Assembly (NCBI GenBank): GCA_030531165.1
Contig: JAUNOI010000009.1
Span: 1 to 45,639, forward strand
Direction: 5' to 3'
From: Lachnospiraceae bacterium
GTDB lineage: Bacteria > Bacillota > Clostridia > Lachnospirales > Lachnospiraceae
Length of the DNA: 45,639 nucleotides
This document shows, piece after piece, positions 1 to 7,872 of the stretch. The notes below the pieces were generated by a model, which saw only the letters and a program-made list of their open reading frames with translations, was not told where the DNA came from and did no database searches. A program made the translations under genes and the position numbers. The stretch's first letter is position 1; every line of letters begins with the position of its first letter.

Positions 1-2
1 GT

Positions 3-512
3 ACGAATATGATTCAGGCAGGCTCGTCAGAATGGTCAGCTATTTTGTTAAAGCATGAGATATATCGATTGTTTACCGCTATGTTTCTACATTTTGATAT
101 AGAACATTTGATTTCTAATATGTTTGTACTGTTTTTAATTGGAAGTTTTGTGGAACATTATCTGGGAACTATAAAATATATCATTGTATATCTTATGTGC
201 GGAGCAGCAGGAAATATGCTTTCCTTTTATTTTGCAATTGGTGAGCCTTCTCTGATACTGTCAGCCGGTGCATCGGGGGCTATCTATGGAGTATTAGGTA
301 TATTAGCTGTTCTATTGTGGAAAACGAAGGGACGATTAGAAGGAATACAAGGACCAGGCTTAGTTTTCTTTGTTATTGGAATGATTTTTCATAGTTATCA
401 GTCAGAAGGAGTCGATTATTGGGCACATATCGGAGGATTGGCTATGGGAATCATCCTGGGAATTGTTTTGAAGAGAAATTTGAATAAAACGGCAGAAGAA
501 GCGGGAGATTAA
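3..512 (+). CDS. Rhomboid-family intramembrane serine protease (5' end outside window)
   Basis: The reading frame is open to the left edge, so the N-terminus is missing. What remains has the rhomboid layout: an HEIYRLFTAMFLH segment, the HLISNM segment in the second helix, the catalytic serine in GASGAIYG, and the catalytic histidine in AHIGGLAMG in the last helix. At least five hydrophobic segments are visible. Rhomboids cleave transmembrane segments of other membrane proteins within the bilayer; the substrate cannot be told from sequence. The gene ends in a Rho-independent terminator whose stem begins inside the last codons. Family assignment is secure. Confidence 0.93.
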   Translation, partial: TNMIQAGSSEWSAILLKHEIYRLFTAMFLHFDIEHLISNMFVLFLIGSFVEHYLGTIKYIIVYLMCGAAGNMLSFYFAIGEPSLILSAGASGAIYGVLGILAVLLWKTKGRLEGIQGPGLVFFVIGMIFHSYQSEGVDYWAHIGGLAMGIILGIVLKRNLNKTAEEAGD

Positions 513-528
513 TCCTGCTTCTTTTCTG
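494..528 (+). terminator. Rho-independent terminator of the rhomboid gene
   Basis: AGAAGCGGGA (497-506) pairs with TCCTGCTTCT (513-522), with one G-T pair, and is followed by a T run. The stem overlaps the stop codon. It lies only a few bases before the 3' end of the opposite-strand kinase gene. Confidence 0.8.
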
Positions 529-529
529 A

Positions 530-1195
530 TCATAAGGGGAAATTTAGAATGATCGTTGTGCCTCTTCCGGGAGAAGAAAAAATATGAAACTCACCATGAA
601 TCGATTCCATAATTTCGAGAACGAGAGGAAGACCGATGCCATGTCCATTCTTTTTATATGTAATTCCCGGATTTAGAACTTTAGACAACTGCTGTTGATT
701 CATTCCGCAACCGGTGTCCTGAATTTGAATTTGTAAAGTTTTCGGCTGCAATTCTGTTTGAATTGATATTGAATTTTGAGAATGCCCCAATTCTGCCTTT
801 TTGCAGATAGCGTCATAACTGTTTGTTAAGATATTATAAAAAATATGTTCCAGTTGCTGCCTGCTGACGGGAAGTTCTACATGTTCAATTTCTGTTGGAA
901 TAGAAAATCGAATACCCTGATCGGAAAGCCGAGGACTCCATGATTGATATAAATGTTTCAAAAATGAGGAAATTGGTGTTGGTTCTGCTGTCGCGCAGGT
1001 GAGATCTTCTTCTTCCATGGCTTCCCGAAGAAGATGAAATGCAGATGAAAAATCCTCTTTCATGCGAATCCAATATTCATCTTTTGATAAATATTTATAT
1101 AAGTGTTCAATGTGCTGCAGTTGACTGTAAATGATCGTTAAGTAATTATTTATCTCGTGTGAAAGGGTAGGTGTTGTATGTAACATATGTTCCAT
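530..1195 (-). CDS. Soluble sensor histidine kinase (HATPase domain protein)
   Basis: 221 residues with no membrane segment or visible sensor domain. An LSHEIN segment places a likely phospho-acceptor histidine at residue 13. The ATP-binding half carries an N-box (YNILTNSYDAI), a G1 box (QDTGCGM) and a G2 box (GHGIGLPLV). The size and the H-box at the extreme N-terminus resemble stripped-down NtrB/sporulation-type kinases. No response regulator is adjacent, so it is an orphan kinase. A start nine codons further upstream is possible, but AAAGGAGAA lies inside those codons and is correctly spaced for the ATG at 1195. On the minus strand a TATAAT (1229-1234) lies upstream, without a clear -35. 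Its partner and signal are unknown. Confidence 0.75.
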   Translation of the reverse strand: MEHMLHTTPTLSHEINNYLTIIYSQLQHIEHLYKYLSKDEYWIRMKEDFSSAFHLLREAMEEEDLTCATAEPTPISSFLKHLYQSWSPRLSDQGIRFSIPTEIEHVELPVSRQQLEHIFYNILTNSYDAICKKAELGHSQNSISIQTELQPKTLQIQIQDTGCGMNQQQLSKVLNPGITYKKNGHGIGLPLVLEIMESIHGEFHIFSSPGRGTTIILNFPL

Positions 1196-1276
1196 TAGTA
1201 ATTCTCCTTTATGCCTTTCCATTCAGTTATTATAATCAGTTTAGCAAAGATAAAATCATGGTTCAATGAATATCGA

Positions 1277-1308
1277 AGGCAAAATTTCGATAAAATTTTG
1301 CCTCTTTT
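1277..1308. promoter_or_regulatory. Perfect 11-bp inverted repeat between divergent kinase and dnaX genes
   Basis: AGGCAAAATTT (1277-1287) and AAATTTTGCCT (1293-1303) form a perfect stem with loop cgata, followed on the plus strand by CTTTT. It lies upstream of both genes, not downstream of one. It could be an operator or an orphan terminator-like element in the dnaX promoter region. A possible -10 (TATGGT or TAGAAT) lies about 20 bases beyond it. Confidence 0.45.
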
Positions 1309-1357
1309 CCAATCTGTTCAGTTATGGTAGAATACTCTAATGAAGGAGGGAAAGATA

Positions 1358-2962
1358 ATGTCTTATATGACCCTTTATCGAAAATTCAGACCCGATCAGT
1401 TTGATGAAGTTAAAGGTCAGGATCATATTGTTACGACCTTAAAAAATCAGCTGATTGCGGATCGTATTGGACATGCCTATTTATTTTGCGGAACGAGAGG
1501 AACAGGGAAGACGACAGTTGCGAAATTATTTGCAAAAGCGGTAAACTGTGAACATCCGGTAGATGGAAGCCCATGTGGAATGTGCAGAAGTTGCCAGGCA
1601 ATCGCAGAAGGCAGTTCTATGAATGTAATCGAGATTGATGCTGCATCGAATAATGGTGTGGATAATATCCGGGAGATTAAAGAGCAGGTGCGTTATTCTC
1701 CAACAGAAGGAAGATATAAAGTCTATATTATTGACGAAGTGCATATGCTCTCAATCGGAGCATTTAATGCATTATTAAAGACATTAGAAGAGCCGCCTTC
1801 TTATGTTATTTTTATTTTGGCAACAACGGAAGCACATAAAATTCCAATTACGATTTTGTCAAGGTGCCAGCGATATGATTTTCGAAGAATTACGATTGAT
1901 ACGATTGCGGATCGGTTAAATGATCTGATGAAAAGAGAAGATGTATTCGTCGAGGATCGGGCAATTCGTTATATTGCTAAGGCAGCGGATGGATCGATGC
2001 GAGATGCTTTGAGTTTATTGGATCAATGCATTGCTTTTTATCTGGGGGAAAAATTAACTTATGATAAGGTTCTTGAAGTGCTGGGTGCGGTAGATACCGA
2101 AATTTATCAGAATCTGATGACATTGATCTTGGAACAGAATGCAGCCGGTGTTATGAACTATATTGAAGAAATTATCTGGCAGGGGAAAGATTTATCCCAA
2201 TTTGTTGCAGATTTTATGTGGTATTTGAGGAATATGCTGCTTATAAAAACTGGTGATGTGCCAGAAGATGCTTTGGATATTTCAAGCAATAACCTTGAGA
2301 TTATGAAAAAGAATTCAGAAAAATTAGATTCAGAGATATTAATGCGTTATATTCGTGTTTTATCTGAACTTCTGAATGAGATAAAGTATTCGACATCCAA
2401 ACGCATTTTAACAGAAGTTGCATTCATAAAATTATGCAGACCGCAGATGGAGAAAAATTATGACAGCATTTTAGACAGACTTCGTCAAATAGAACAAAAA
2501 ATGGAGGACCTGGAAAAACATCCAACAGTAGTGGTATCAAAAGTTTCGGAAGAACCGGAAACGATCGGAGAAGAGATTTCAGAGGTGGATACGACAGAGG
2601 AACTCTGCAAAAAATTTGAGACAGCTACAGTAAAGGAATTGCAGAAAATTGCAGCAGGTTGGAATGATCTCAAGCACCGTCTTCCGCCAAGATTGAGATA
2701 TCTGGTGAATTATTCAAAAATGGTAGTAAAAGAAGATAGTGAGAGGTTATGCCTGTTATTTCCGAATAATCCGGATGGAGAGGATGGCAAAATGACCTTT
2801 GAACGTGCCGGAAGGATGAAACAATTGGAACAGGAAATCAGTCATCTGGTTCAAAGAGAAGTAAGTATTGAATGTCAATTAATGGAAAAAACGCAGGTGG
2901 AGAATCGGGATTATTTTGATTTAAGTAAGATAAAAATGGAAATTGAATTTAAAGATGATTAG
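1358..2962 (+). CDS. dnaX: DNA polymerase III subunits gamma/tau
   Basis: The ATPase of the replicative clamp loader, which works with HolA (delta, at 28728) and HolB to load the sliding clamp. The N-terminal AAA+ module shows LYRKFRP, Walker A (GTRGTGKTT), the zinc-binding cysteines (CEHPVDGSPCGMCRSC), Walker B (VYIIDEVHML) and the SRC motif (LSRCQRYDF). A charged linker and a C-terminal tau-like domain follow; 534 residues is usual for Clostridia. AAGGAGGG precedes the ATG at 1358, so I chose this over the ATG 18 bases upstream, which overlaps the ribosome site. It heads the dnaX-ybaB-recR operon. I saw no clear A-AAA-AAG slippery site inside the gene. Confidence 0.98.
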   Translation: MSYMTLYRKFRPDQFDEVKGQDHIVTTLKNQLIADRIGHAYLFCGTRGTGKTTVAKLFAKAVNCEHPVDGSPCGMCRSCQAIAEGSSMNVIEIDAASNNGVDNIREIKEQVRYSPTEGRYKVYIIDEVHMLSIGAFNALLKTLEEPPSYVIFILATTEAHKIPITILSRCQRYDFRRITIDTIADRLNDLMKREDVFVEDRAIRYIAKAADGSMRDALSLLDQCIAFYLGEKLTYDKVLEVLGAVDTEIYQNLMTLILEQNAAGVMNYIEEIIWQGKDLSQFVADFMWYLRNMLLIKTGDVPEDALDISSNNLEIMKKNSEKLDSEILMRYIRVLSELLNEIKYSTSKRILTEVAFIKLCRPQMEKNYDSILDRLRQIEQKMEDLEKHPTVVVSKVSEEPETIGEEISEVDTTEELCKKFETATVKELQKIAAGWNDLKHRLPPRLRYLVNYSKMVVKEDSERLCLLFPNNPDGEDGKMTFERAGRMKQLEQEISHLVQREVSIECQLMEKTQVENRDYFDLSKIKMEIEFKDD

Positions 2963-2995
2963 GGGAAAAACCTGATCAGAAATAAGGAGGAAATT

Positions 2996-3343
2996 ATGGC
3001 AAAAAGAGGCGGTTTCCCAGGAGGAATGGGAATGGGAAATATGAATCAGTTGATGAAGCAGGCACAGAGAATGCAAAAGCAGATGGAAAAAGCCCAGCAG
3101 GAGCTCGAAGAGTCTGTATATGAAGCAACTGCAGGAGGCGGCGTTGTTAAAGTTCAATTGTCAGGAAAAGAAGAATTATTATCCGTTTCACTCGCAGAAG
3201 AAGTTGTAGATCCGGATGATATTGAGATGCTGGAGGATTTGATCATCGTTGCTGTCAATGATGCATTGCAGCAGATGATGGATGATAAAGAAGCGAAGAT
3301 GGGCAAATTCACCAATGGAATGGGTGGAGGCATGCCATTTTAA
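2996..3343 (+). CDS. YbaB/EbfC family nucleoid-associated protein
   Basis: 115 residues with the family layout: a Gly/Met-rich N-terminus, the helix [18 protein letters not shown], a short beta segment ([16 protein letters not shown]) and the motif [12 protein letters not shown]. Family members are homodimers that bind DNA and coat the nucleoid. The gene's fixed place between dnaX and recR points to a role in replication or recombination, though the exact function is not settled. AAGGAGGAAATT precedes the ATG. Its stop codon shares one base with the recR start, so the two are translationally coupled. Confidence 0.95.
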   Translation: MAKRGGFPGGMGMGNMNQLMKQAQRMQKQMEKAQQELEESVYEATAGGGVVKVQLSGKEELLSVSLAEEVVDPDDIEMLEDLIIVAVNDALQQMMDDKEAKMGKFTNGMGGGMPF

Positions 3344-3939
3344 TGAACTATTACAGTGATGCAATTACAAATTTAATCGAAGAGTTCAGCCATTTGCCGG
3401 GAATTGGAGCAAAATCGGCACAGAAACTAGCGTTTCATGTGGTCAATATGCCGGAAGATCAGGTGCAAAAACTGGCGGATACGATTGTCTCTGCAAAGAA
3501 AAATATTCATTATTGTAAAGAATGTTGTACATTGACAGACCAGGAAATCTGTCCGATCTGTTCCAGTCAGAAGCGTGATCATAGCATTATTATGGTTGTT
3601 GAGAATACAAGAGATCTGGCTGCTTATGAAAAAACAGGCAAATACAATGGTGTATATCATGTATTGCATGGAGCGATTTCTCCGATGTTGGGAGTCGGTC
3701 CCAATGATATTCGACTGAAAGAATTGATGGCGAGACTTCAAAAGGATGTAAAAGAATTAATTTTAGCGACAAATTCCAGCCTGGAAGGTGAGACTACAGC
3801 GATGTATATCAGTAAACTCGTAAAACCGACAGGAATCAAAGTGAGTAAAATAGCCAGCGGCGTTCCGGTAGGAGGAGATTTGGAATATATTGATGAAGTT
3901 ACTTTACTCCGGGCATTGGAAGGGAGAACGGAAATTTAA
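3343..3939 (+). CDS. recR: Recombination mediator RecR
   Basis: 198 residues, the normal length. The N-terminal helix-hairpin-helix ([17 protein letters not shown]), the C4 zinc finger ([16 protein letters not shown]) and a Toprim domain ([26 protein letters not shown]) are all present. RecR acts with RecF and RecO to load RecA on gapped DNA. It starts at TAATG, overlapping the ybaB stop by one base, and its ribosome site lies in ybaB. A strong terminator follows at 3952. Confidence 0.98.
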   Translation: MNYYSDAITNLIEEFSHLPGIGAKSAQKLAFHVVNMPEDQVQKLADTIVSAKKNIHYCKECCTLTDQEICPICSSQKRDHSIIMVVENTRDLAAYEKTGKYNGVYHVLHGAISPMLGVGPNDIRLKELMARLQKDVKELILATNSSLEGETTAMYISKLVKPTGIKVSKIASGVPVGGDLEYIDEVTLLRALEGRTEI

Positions 3940-3951
3940 GAATTTGATCAT

Positions 3952-3988
3952 AAAAGCTCAGTTTGATAATATAACTGAGCTTTTGTCG
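3952..3988 (+). terminator. Terminator of the dnaX-ybaB-recR operon
   Basis: AAAAGCTCAGTT (3952-3963) pairs perfectly with AACTGAGCTTTT (3973-3984) around a 9-base loop, and the 3' arm ends in T4 followed by GTCGTT. Confidence 0.9.
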
Positions 3989-4038
3989 TTTACATATTTA
4001 TATGTTCGGTGGTAGAATATTGGAGAGGTGGTGATTTT

Positions 4039-6177
4039 ATGAGACCGGAAGTTGGAAATGTGATGACACAGGATCAGGTGAATTATCTTCGTTTTGGAGA
4101 CAGTGACAGTCCTCAAAAAATTTTAGGAAGGCATCTTGTTGGTGAGGGACAGGTGATTAGTTTCTATGAGCCGCATGCGAAGTCGGCAGAGCTTATTCTT
4201 GAAGAAGAGTTTTATATGATGGAAAATATAGAAAGAACGAATATCTATGCCGTGTATATTCCTCATCAAAAAGAATTACCATATACAATACGGTTGACAT
4301 TCGAAGATGATTCTGTTTTTGAAACCAGGGATCCGTATTCTTTTAATGTGCAGCTTACAAGAAAACAGCTTGAACAGTGGACCAGGGGAGAATGGACGGA
4401 TGTATATCGATACCTGGGATCTCATCCTATGACGCTGAATGGAGTAAAGGGCGTTTATTTTGCCGTTTGGGCACCAAATGCGAAGCGGGTCAGTGTGGTA
4501 GGCGATTTTAATCGATGGGATGGAAGAACAAATCCAATGATTCGAAGAAATATTGGTGATGTTTTTGAATTATTTTTGCCGAATGCCAGAGAAGGCATGA
4601 TTTACAAATATGAAATAAAAACCAAAATGGGAGATGTCTTTTTAAAGGCAGATCCGTTTGCGAATGCGTTTGAAATCCCTCCGAAAAATGCACCTGTCAT
4701 CAGTGACATACAGGGATATCAGTGGAATGATAAAAAGTGGATGGTAGAAAGACACGATACGGATATCTATCGGAGTGCAGTATCGATCTATGAAGTGCAT
4801 CCGGGTTCATGGAAACGTGCCGGAAGATACGGAGAATATTATTTGTCCTATGAAGAACTTGCGCATCAGCTGGCAAAATATATGTCAGATATGGGATATA
4901 CGCATATCGAACTGATGGGAATTCCAGAGCATTTAAGAGAGGAGTCCATTGGACATGAAGTATACGGATATTATGCGCCGACATCGAGATATGGAGATTT
5001 AAAAGATTTTAAATATTTTGTTGATTATATGCATCAGCATGAACTTGGAGTAATTTTAGACTGGTCACCGGCAGGCATGACAACTGATCCATCAGGAATT
5101 TCCGGATTTGACGGTACTCCGCTGTATGAATCATCGAATGAAAATAAAAAGGGAATTATGAGATGGAATACGGTTCCATTTGATTATTCCAAAAAACAGG
5201 TAAGAAATTATCTGCTTTCCAATGCAAAATTCTGGATGGAAGAATTCCATATTGATGGATTTCGAATTGCATCACAGGACAGTATCATTTACGAAAAGTA
5301 TTATAAGGAAAATAAAGAAGGCAGGAAGTTTTTAAAAGAATTCATTGATATGGCGAGTGAACAGATGCCGGGCTGTATTGTGATAACGGAGCAAATGCCG
5401 GATGACTGCAGGGAGCAGATGGGCGAGACATTCCAATGGGCAGGCGATCATGTGTATTCCCTGATTCAGCATTTGCAAAAAGATGAATATTTTGAAAGAC
5501 AACTGGAAAATCAGGAAATCAACCGCTTTAAGAAAATAAATAATACGGAACGCGAGATTATCCGATTATCTCAGCGATTTGGTGAAACAGCCGGCTCGAT
5601 CATGTCGAAAATGCCGGGAGATTATTTTGCTCAATTTGCAAATTTAAGGACCTTATGTGGTTTTATCGTTGGAATGCGGGGCAAAAAGTATCTGTTCATG
5701 GGTCAGGATATTGGTCAATGGAATGACTGGGATGTGCATAAAAGTCTGGACTGGCATATTTTGAGGGAAGCTTCTAATCTGAAATTCCAGAAATATGTCA
5801 AGGATTTATTGCATTTTTACAAAGAACATAAAGTTCTCTATGAGACGGATTATGTAGATGGTCCTTTGACTTGGCTGACCAAAGTCGGCGTAAGTGAGAC
5901 GATCCCATTTACAAGAAAAAGTTTGAAAACAGGTGAAAAACTGTTGTTCATCTGTAATTTTACTCCAGTCAGCTATAATGCGTTTACCATCGGTCTTGCG
6001 GAACCCGATCAGTTTGTCGAAGTATTTTCAAGTGATAAACAGGAGTATGGAGGAACAGAGATGTTCAAGAATGAAGAAGTCGAAACGATAGAAGAAGAGT
6101 ATGAAGGATTTCCATATTCCCTGACATTAAAAGTTCCGAAACAATCGGTGATTATATTAGAAAGAAAACGAGGTTAG
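4039..6177 (+). CDS. GlgB-like (GH13) protein lacking catalytic residues; probable pseudoenzyme
   Basis: 712 residues with the full layout of a glycogen branching enzyme: a CBM48-like N-terminal region, a second CBM48 (YFAVWAPNAKRVSVVGDFN), a GH13 barrel and a C-terminal beta domain. Family landmarks such as GYYAPTSRYG, KMPGD, FANLR, FMGQDIGQW and SLDWHIL are present. The catalytic positions are not. The nucleophile Asp of the RVDAV motif is Ala411 (FRIASQ), the His of the DWVPxH motif is Gly346 (DWSPAG), and the His-Asp of LSHDE are Gln512-Arg513. Only the acid/base Glu (Glu451, TEQ) remains. I infer no branching activity and perhaps a glycogen-binding role. AGAGGTGG precedes the ATG at 4039; an in-frame GTG 30 bases upstream is less likely. 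Confidence 0.85.
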   Translation: MRPEVGNVMTQDQVNYLRFGDSDSPQKILGRHLVGEGQVISFYEPHAKSAELILEEEFYMMENIERTNIYAVYIPHQKELPYTIRLTFEDDSVFETRDPYSFNVQLTRKQLEQWTRGEWTDVYRYLGSHPMTLNGVKGVYFAVWAPNAKRVSVVGDFNRWDGRTNPMIRRNIGDVFELFLPNAREGMIYKYEIKTKMGDVFLKADPFANAFEIPPKNAPVISDIQGYQWNDKKWMVERHDTDIYRSAVSIYEVHPGSWKRAGRYGEYYLSYEELAHQLAKYMSDMGYTHIELMGIPEHLREESIGHEVYGYYAPTSRYGDLKDFKYFVDYMHQHELGVILDWSPAGMTTDPSGISGFDGTPLYESSNENKKGIMRWNTVPFDYSKKQVRNYLLSNAKFWMEEFHIDGFRIASQDSIIYEKYYKENKEGRKFLKEFIDMASEQMPGCIVITEQMPDDCREQMGETFQWAGDHVYSLIQHLQKDEYFERQLENQEINRFKKINNTEREIIRLSQRFGETAGSIMSKMPGDYFAQFANLRTLCGFIVGMRGKKYLFMGQDIGQWNDWDVHKSLDWHILREASNLKFQKYVKDLLHFYKEHKVLYETDYVDGPLTWLTKVGVSETIPFTRKSLKTGEKLLFICNFTPVSYNAFTIGLAEPDQFVEVFSSDKQEYGGTEMFKNEEVETIEEEYEGFPYSLTLKVPKQSVIILERKRG

Positions 6178-6181
6178 AATC

Positions 6182-6598
6182 ATGAAAAAAGAAGATTGCA
6201 TTTTTTGTAAAATCGCAAATGGAGAAATTCCATCTGCATGTATTTATGAAAATAAAGAATTCAGAGTCGTTCTCGATGTAGGACCTGCAACGAGGGGGCA
6301 TGTATTGATTTTGACAAAAGAACATTATGATAATATCTTTGAAATTGATGCAGAGACGGCAGGAAAATTATTCTCTCTTGCATCCGTAGTTGCCCGTGCA
6401 ATGAAGAAAACATTAAATTGCGATGGCATGAACATCTTGCAGAACAATGGAACGATTGCCGGACAGACTGTTTTTCATTTTCATCTTCATCTGATTCCAC
6501 GTTATGAGGGCGATAATGTAAAGATCACATGGCCTCAGGGAGAAATCAGTGATGAAGAGAAGCGTGAAATTGTGAGTCTGATTAAAAAGGAAATTTAG
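6182..6598 (+). CDS. HIT family nucleotide hydrolase
   Basis: 138 residues. It begins with DCIFCKIANGEIPS and carries the histidine-triad motif HFHLHLIPR near the C-terminus, both hallmarks of the HINT branch. Such proteins split nucleoside phosphoramidates and AMP-lysine-type adducts in the cytoplasm; the natural substrate is usually unknown. It follows the GlgB-like gene after four bases and runs straight into the next gene (two-base gap), so it is cotranscribed. Confidence 0.95.
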   Translation: MKKEDCIFCKIANGEIPSACIYENKEFRVVLDVGPATRGHVLILTKEHYDNIFEIDAETAGKLFSLASVVARAMKKTLNCDGMNILQNNGTIAGQTVFHFHLHLIPRYEGDNVKITWPQGEISDEEKREIVSLIKKEI

Positions 6599-6600
6599 CA

Positions 6601-7203
6601 ATGGCAAAAATTTCATGGAAGCCGGGCAATATGGTTTATCCTCTTCCTGCGGTGCTGGTTACCTGCAGCAATGGAAGGGGAGAGGATAATGTTCTGACAA
6701 TTGCGTGGACGGGAACAGTATGCACAAATCCGCCGATGACCTATATCTCAGTGAGACCGGAACGACATTCTTATCATATAATAAAAGAAAGCGGAGAGTT
6801 TATCATTAATCTGACGACGAAAGAACTTGCAAAAGCCACGGACTTTTGTGGAGTACGATCAGGAAAAGATATGGATAAATTTGAGCAGATGCATCTGACA
6901 AAGGAAAAGGCAAAAGTAGTGAATGTTCCGATGATTGCGGAAAGCCCGGTAAATATTGAATGCAAAGTAATAGAAATAAAAGAACTTGGTTCCCATCATA
7001 TGTTTCTGGCAGAAGTCGTAAATGTTAATGTAGATGAGTCTTTGATGGATGAAACAGGAAAATTCCATCTGTCTAGATCAAATCCATTGGTGTATTCCCA
7101 TGGTGAATATTACGAAACAGGAAAGGAACTGGGTTCTTTTGGATATTCCGTAAAAAAGAAAAAAGCAAAAAAGAAAAAGCGAAAGGAACGTTATCGTGAA
7201 TAA
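6601..7203 (+). CDS. Flavin reductase-like (FMN-binding split barrel) protein
   Basis: 200 residues. The fold is recognisable from PLPAVLVTC, the NVLTIAWTGTVCTNPP segment, SVRPERHSY and the EFIINL strand, the typical order in flavin-reductase-domain proteins that bind FMN. Clostridial members are mostly uncharacterised; some act as NAD(P)H:flavin reductases. The C-terminus is unusual: after the fold ends there is a tail of about 16 residues, most of them Lys or Arg. The tail codons hold the ribosome site of the next gene, which overlaps by 8 bases. The electron donor and partner cannot be inferred. Confidence 0.85.
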   Translation: MAKISWKPGNMVYPLPAVLVTCSNGRGEDNVLTIAWTGTVCTNPPMTYISVRPERHSYHIIKESGEFIINLTTKELAKATDFCGVRSGKDMDKFEQMHLTKEKAKVVNVPMIAESPVNIECKVIEIKELGSHHMFLAEVVNVNVDESLMDETGKFHLSRSNPLVYSHGEYYETGKELGSFGYSVKKKKAKKKKRKERYRE

Positions 7204-7687
7204 CATTACACTGTTAGGAATGCCCGGTGCAGGGAAAAGTACCATCGGTGTTCTTCTTGCCAAAGCCTTAGGATATGATTTTTTGGATACGGATTTATCG
7301 ATTCAGAATCGGGAAGGAATGCTTCTCAGGGAAATCATAGCAGAAAAAGGATTGGAAGAATTTAAGAAGATAGAGGAAAGTGTCAATGCGTCCGTAGATG
7401 TAAAGAAAACGGTGATTGCGCCTGGGGGAAGTGTGATCTATGGGGAAAAAGCAATGAGACATCTTGCATCTATCAGCAAAGTTGTTTATCTTGAGCTCTC
7501 TTACGAAGAACTGCAGAGACGCTTGGGGGATTTAACAAAACGGGGTGTTGCCTTTGAGGAAGGGCAGACATTAAAAGATTTGTACGAAGAACGTATTCCA
7601 TTGTATAAAAAATATGCAGATGTATTAATTCATACAGATCATCTCGATATTGGCGAGGTTTTGGAGAAAGTATTACAGAATCTTTAA
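7196..7687 (+). CDS. Shikimate kinase-like P-loop kinase (divergent substrate site)
   Basis: 163 residues with the shikimate kinase fold: Walker A GMPGAGKST, the DTD motif (LDTDLSI), a PGG segment and the ERIPLYKKYAD motif. Three substrate-site features differ from the classic enzyme. The Arg of the FR-xx-E motif is Lys (EFKKIEES), the GGG loop is GGS, and the lid reads KRGVAFE rather than the usual KRPLL. It may be a true AroK of a clostridial subgroup or a kinase for a related substrate. It is not next to aro genes; aroB-aroF lie about 13 kb away. The start is GTG, placed by AAAGGAACG and its overlap with the upstream gene. Confidence 0.7.
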   Translation: MNNITLLGMPGAGKSTIGVLLAKALGYDFLDTDLSIQNREGMLLREIIAEKGLEEFKKIEESVNASVDVKKTVIAPGGSVIYGEKAMRHLASISKVVYLELSYEELQRRLGDLTKRGVAFEEGQTLKDLYEERIPLYKKYADVLIHTDHLDIGEVLEKVLQNL

Positions 7688-7712
7688 TTTTTAAAGATGG
7701 ACGAAAAATTAA

Positions 7713-7740
7713 TTTACAAAAAGAAATTGTATGCTATAAT
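7713..7740 (+). promoter_or_regulatory. Promoter of murA (extended -10)
   Basis: TTTACA (7713-7718), a 16-base spacer, then TATAAT (7735-7740) preceded by TGC, which makes an extended -10. Transcription should start near 7747, giving a leader of about 125 bases before murA. Confidence 0.8.
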
Positions 7741-7766
7741 TATATTGTTTTAGTATGTAAATTTGT

Positions 7767-7860
7767 ATAGCTATGCATATGTGATAGCTATGTTTTTGAT
7801 AGATAATTATAGATAATAACAGATAAAGATAGATTAGTTTTTTGAATAGATAGACAAATA
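7767..7860 (+). repeat. murA leader: inverted repeat and reiterated AGATA motifs
   Basis: ATAGCTAT occurs at 7767-7774 and 7784-7791 and can pair across a 9-base gap. It is followed by an AT-only-like stretch (7798-7860) with several ATAGATA/AGATA copies. No known riboswitch was recognised here. Confidence 0.5.
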
Positions 7861-7872
7861 TTGAGGTGTAAA

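Noticed and set aside
7141-7203. Two A-AAA-AAG slippery heptamers in the Lys-rich tail, possible programmed -1 frameshift
   Set aside because: A -1 shift leads to a TGA at about 7197 and not into the downstream kinase frame, so it would give a product of similar length with no evident purpose.
6601-7203. Frame extended as a fusion of the flavin-reductase-like protein and the kinase
   Set aside because: The two reading frames differ and the kinase has its own GTG start and ribosome site; they only overlap by 8 bases.
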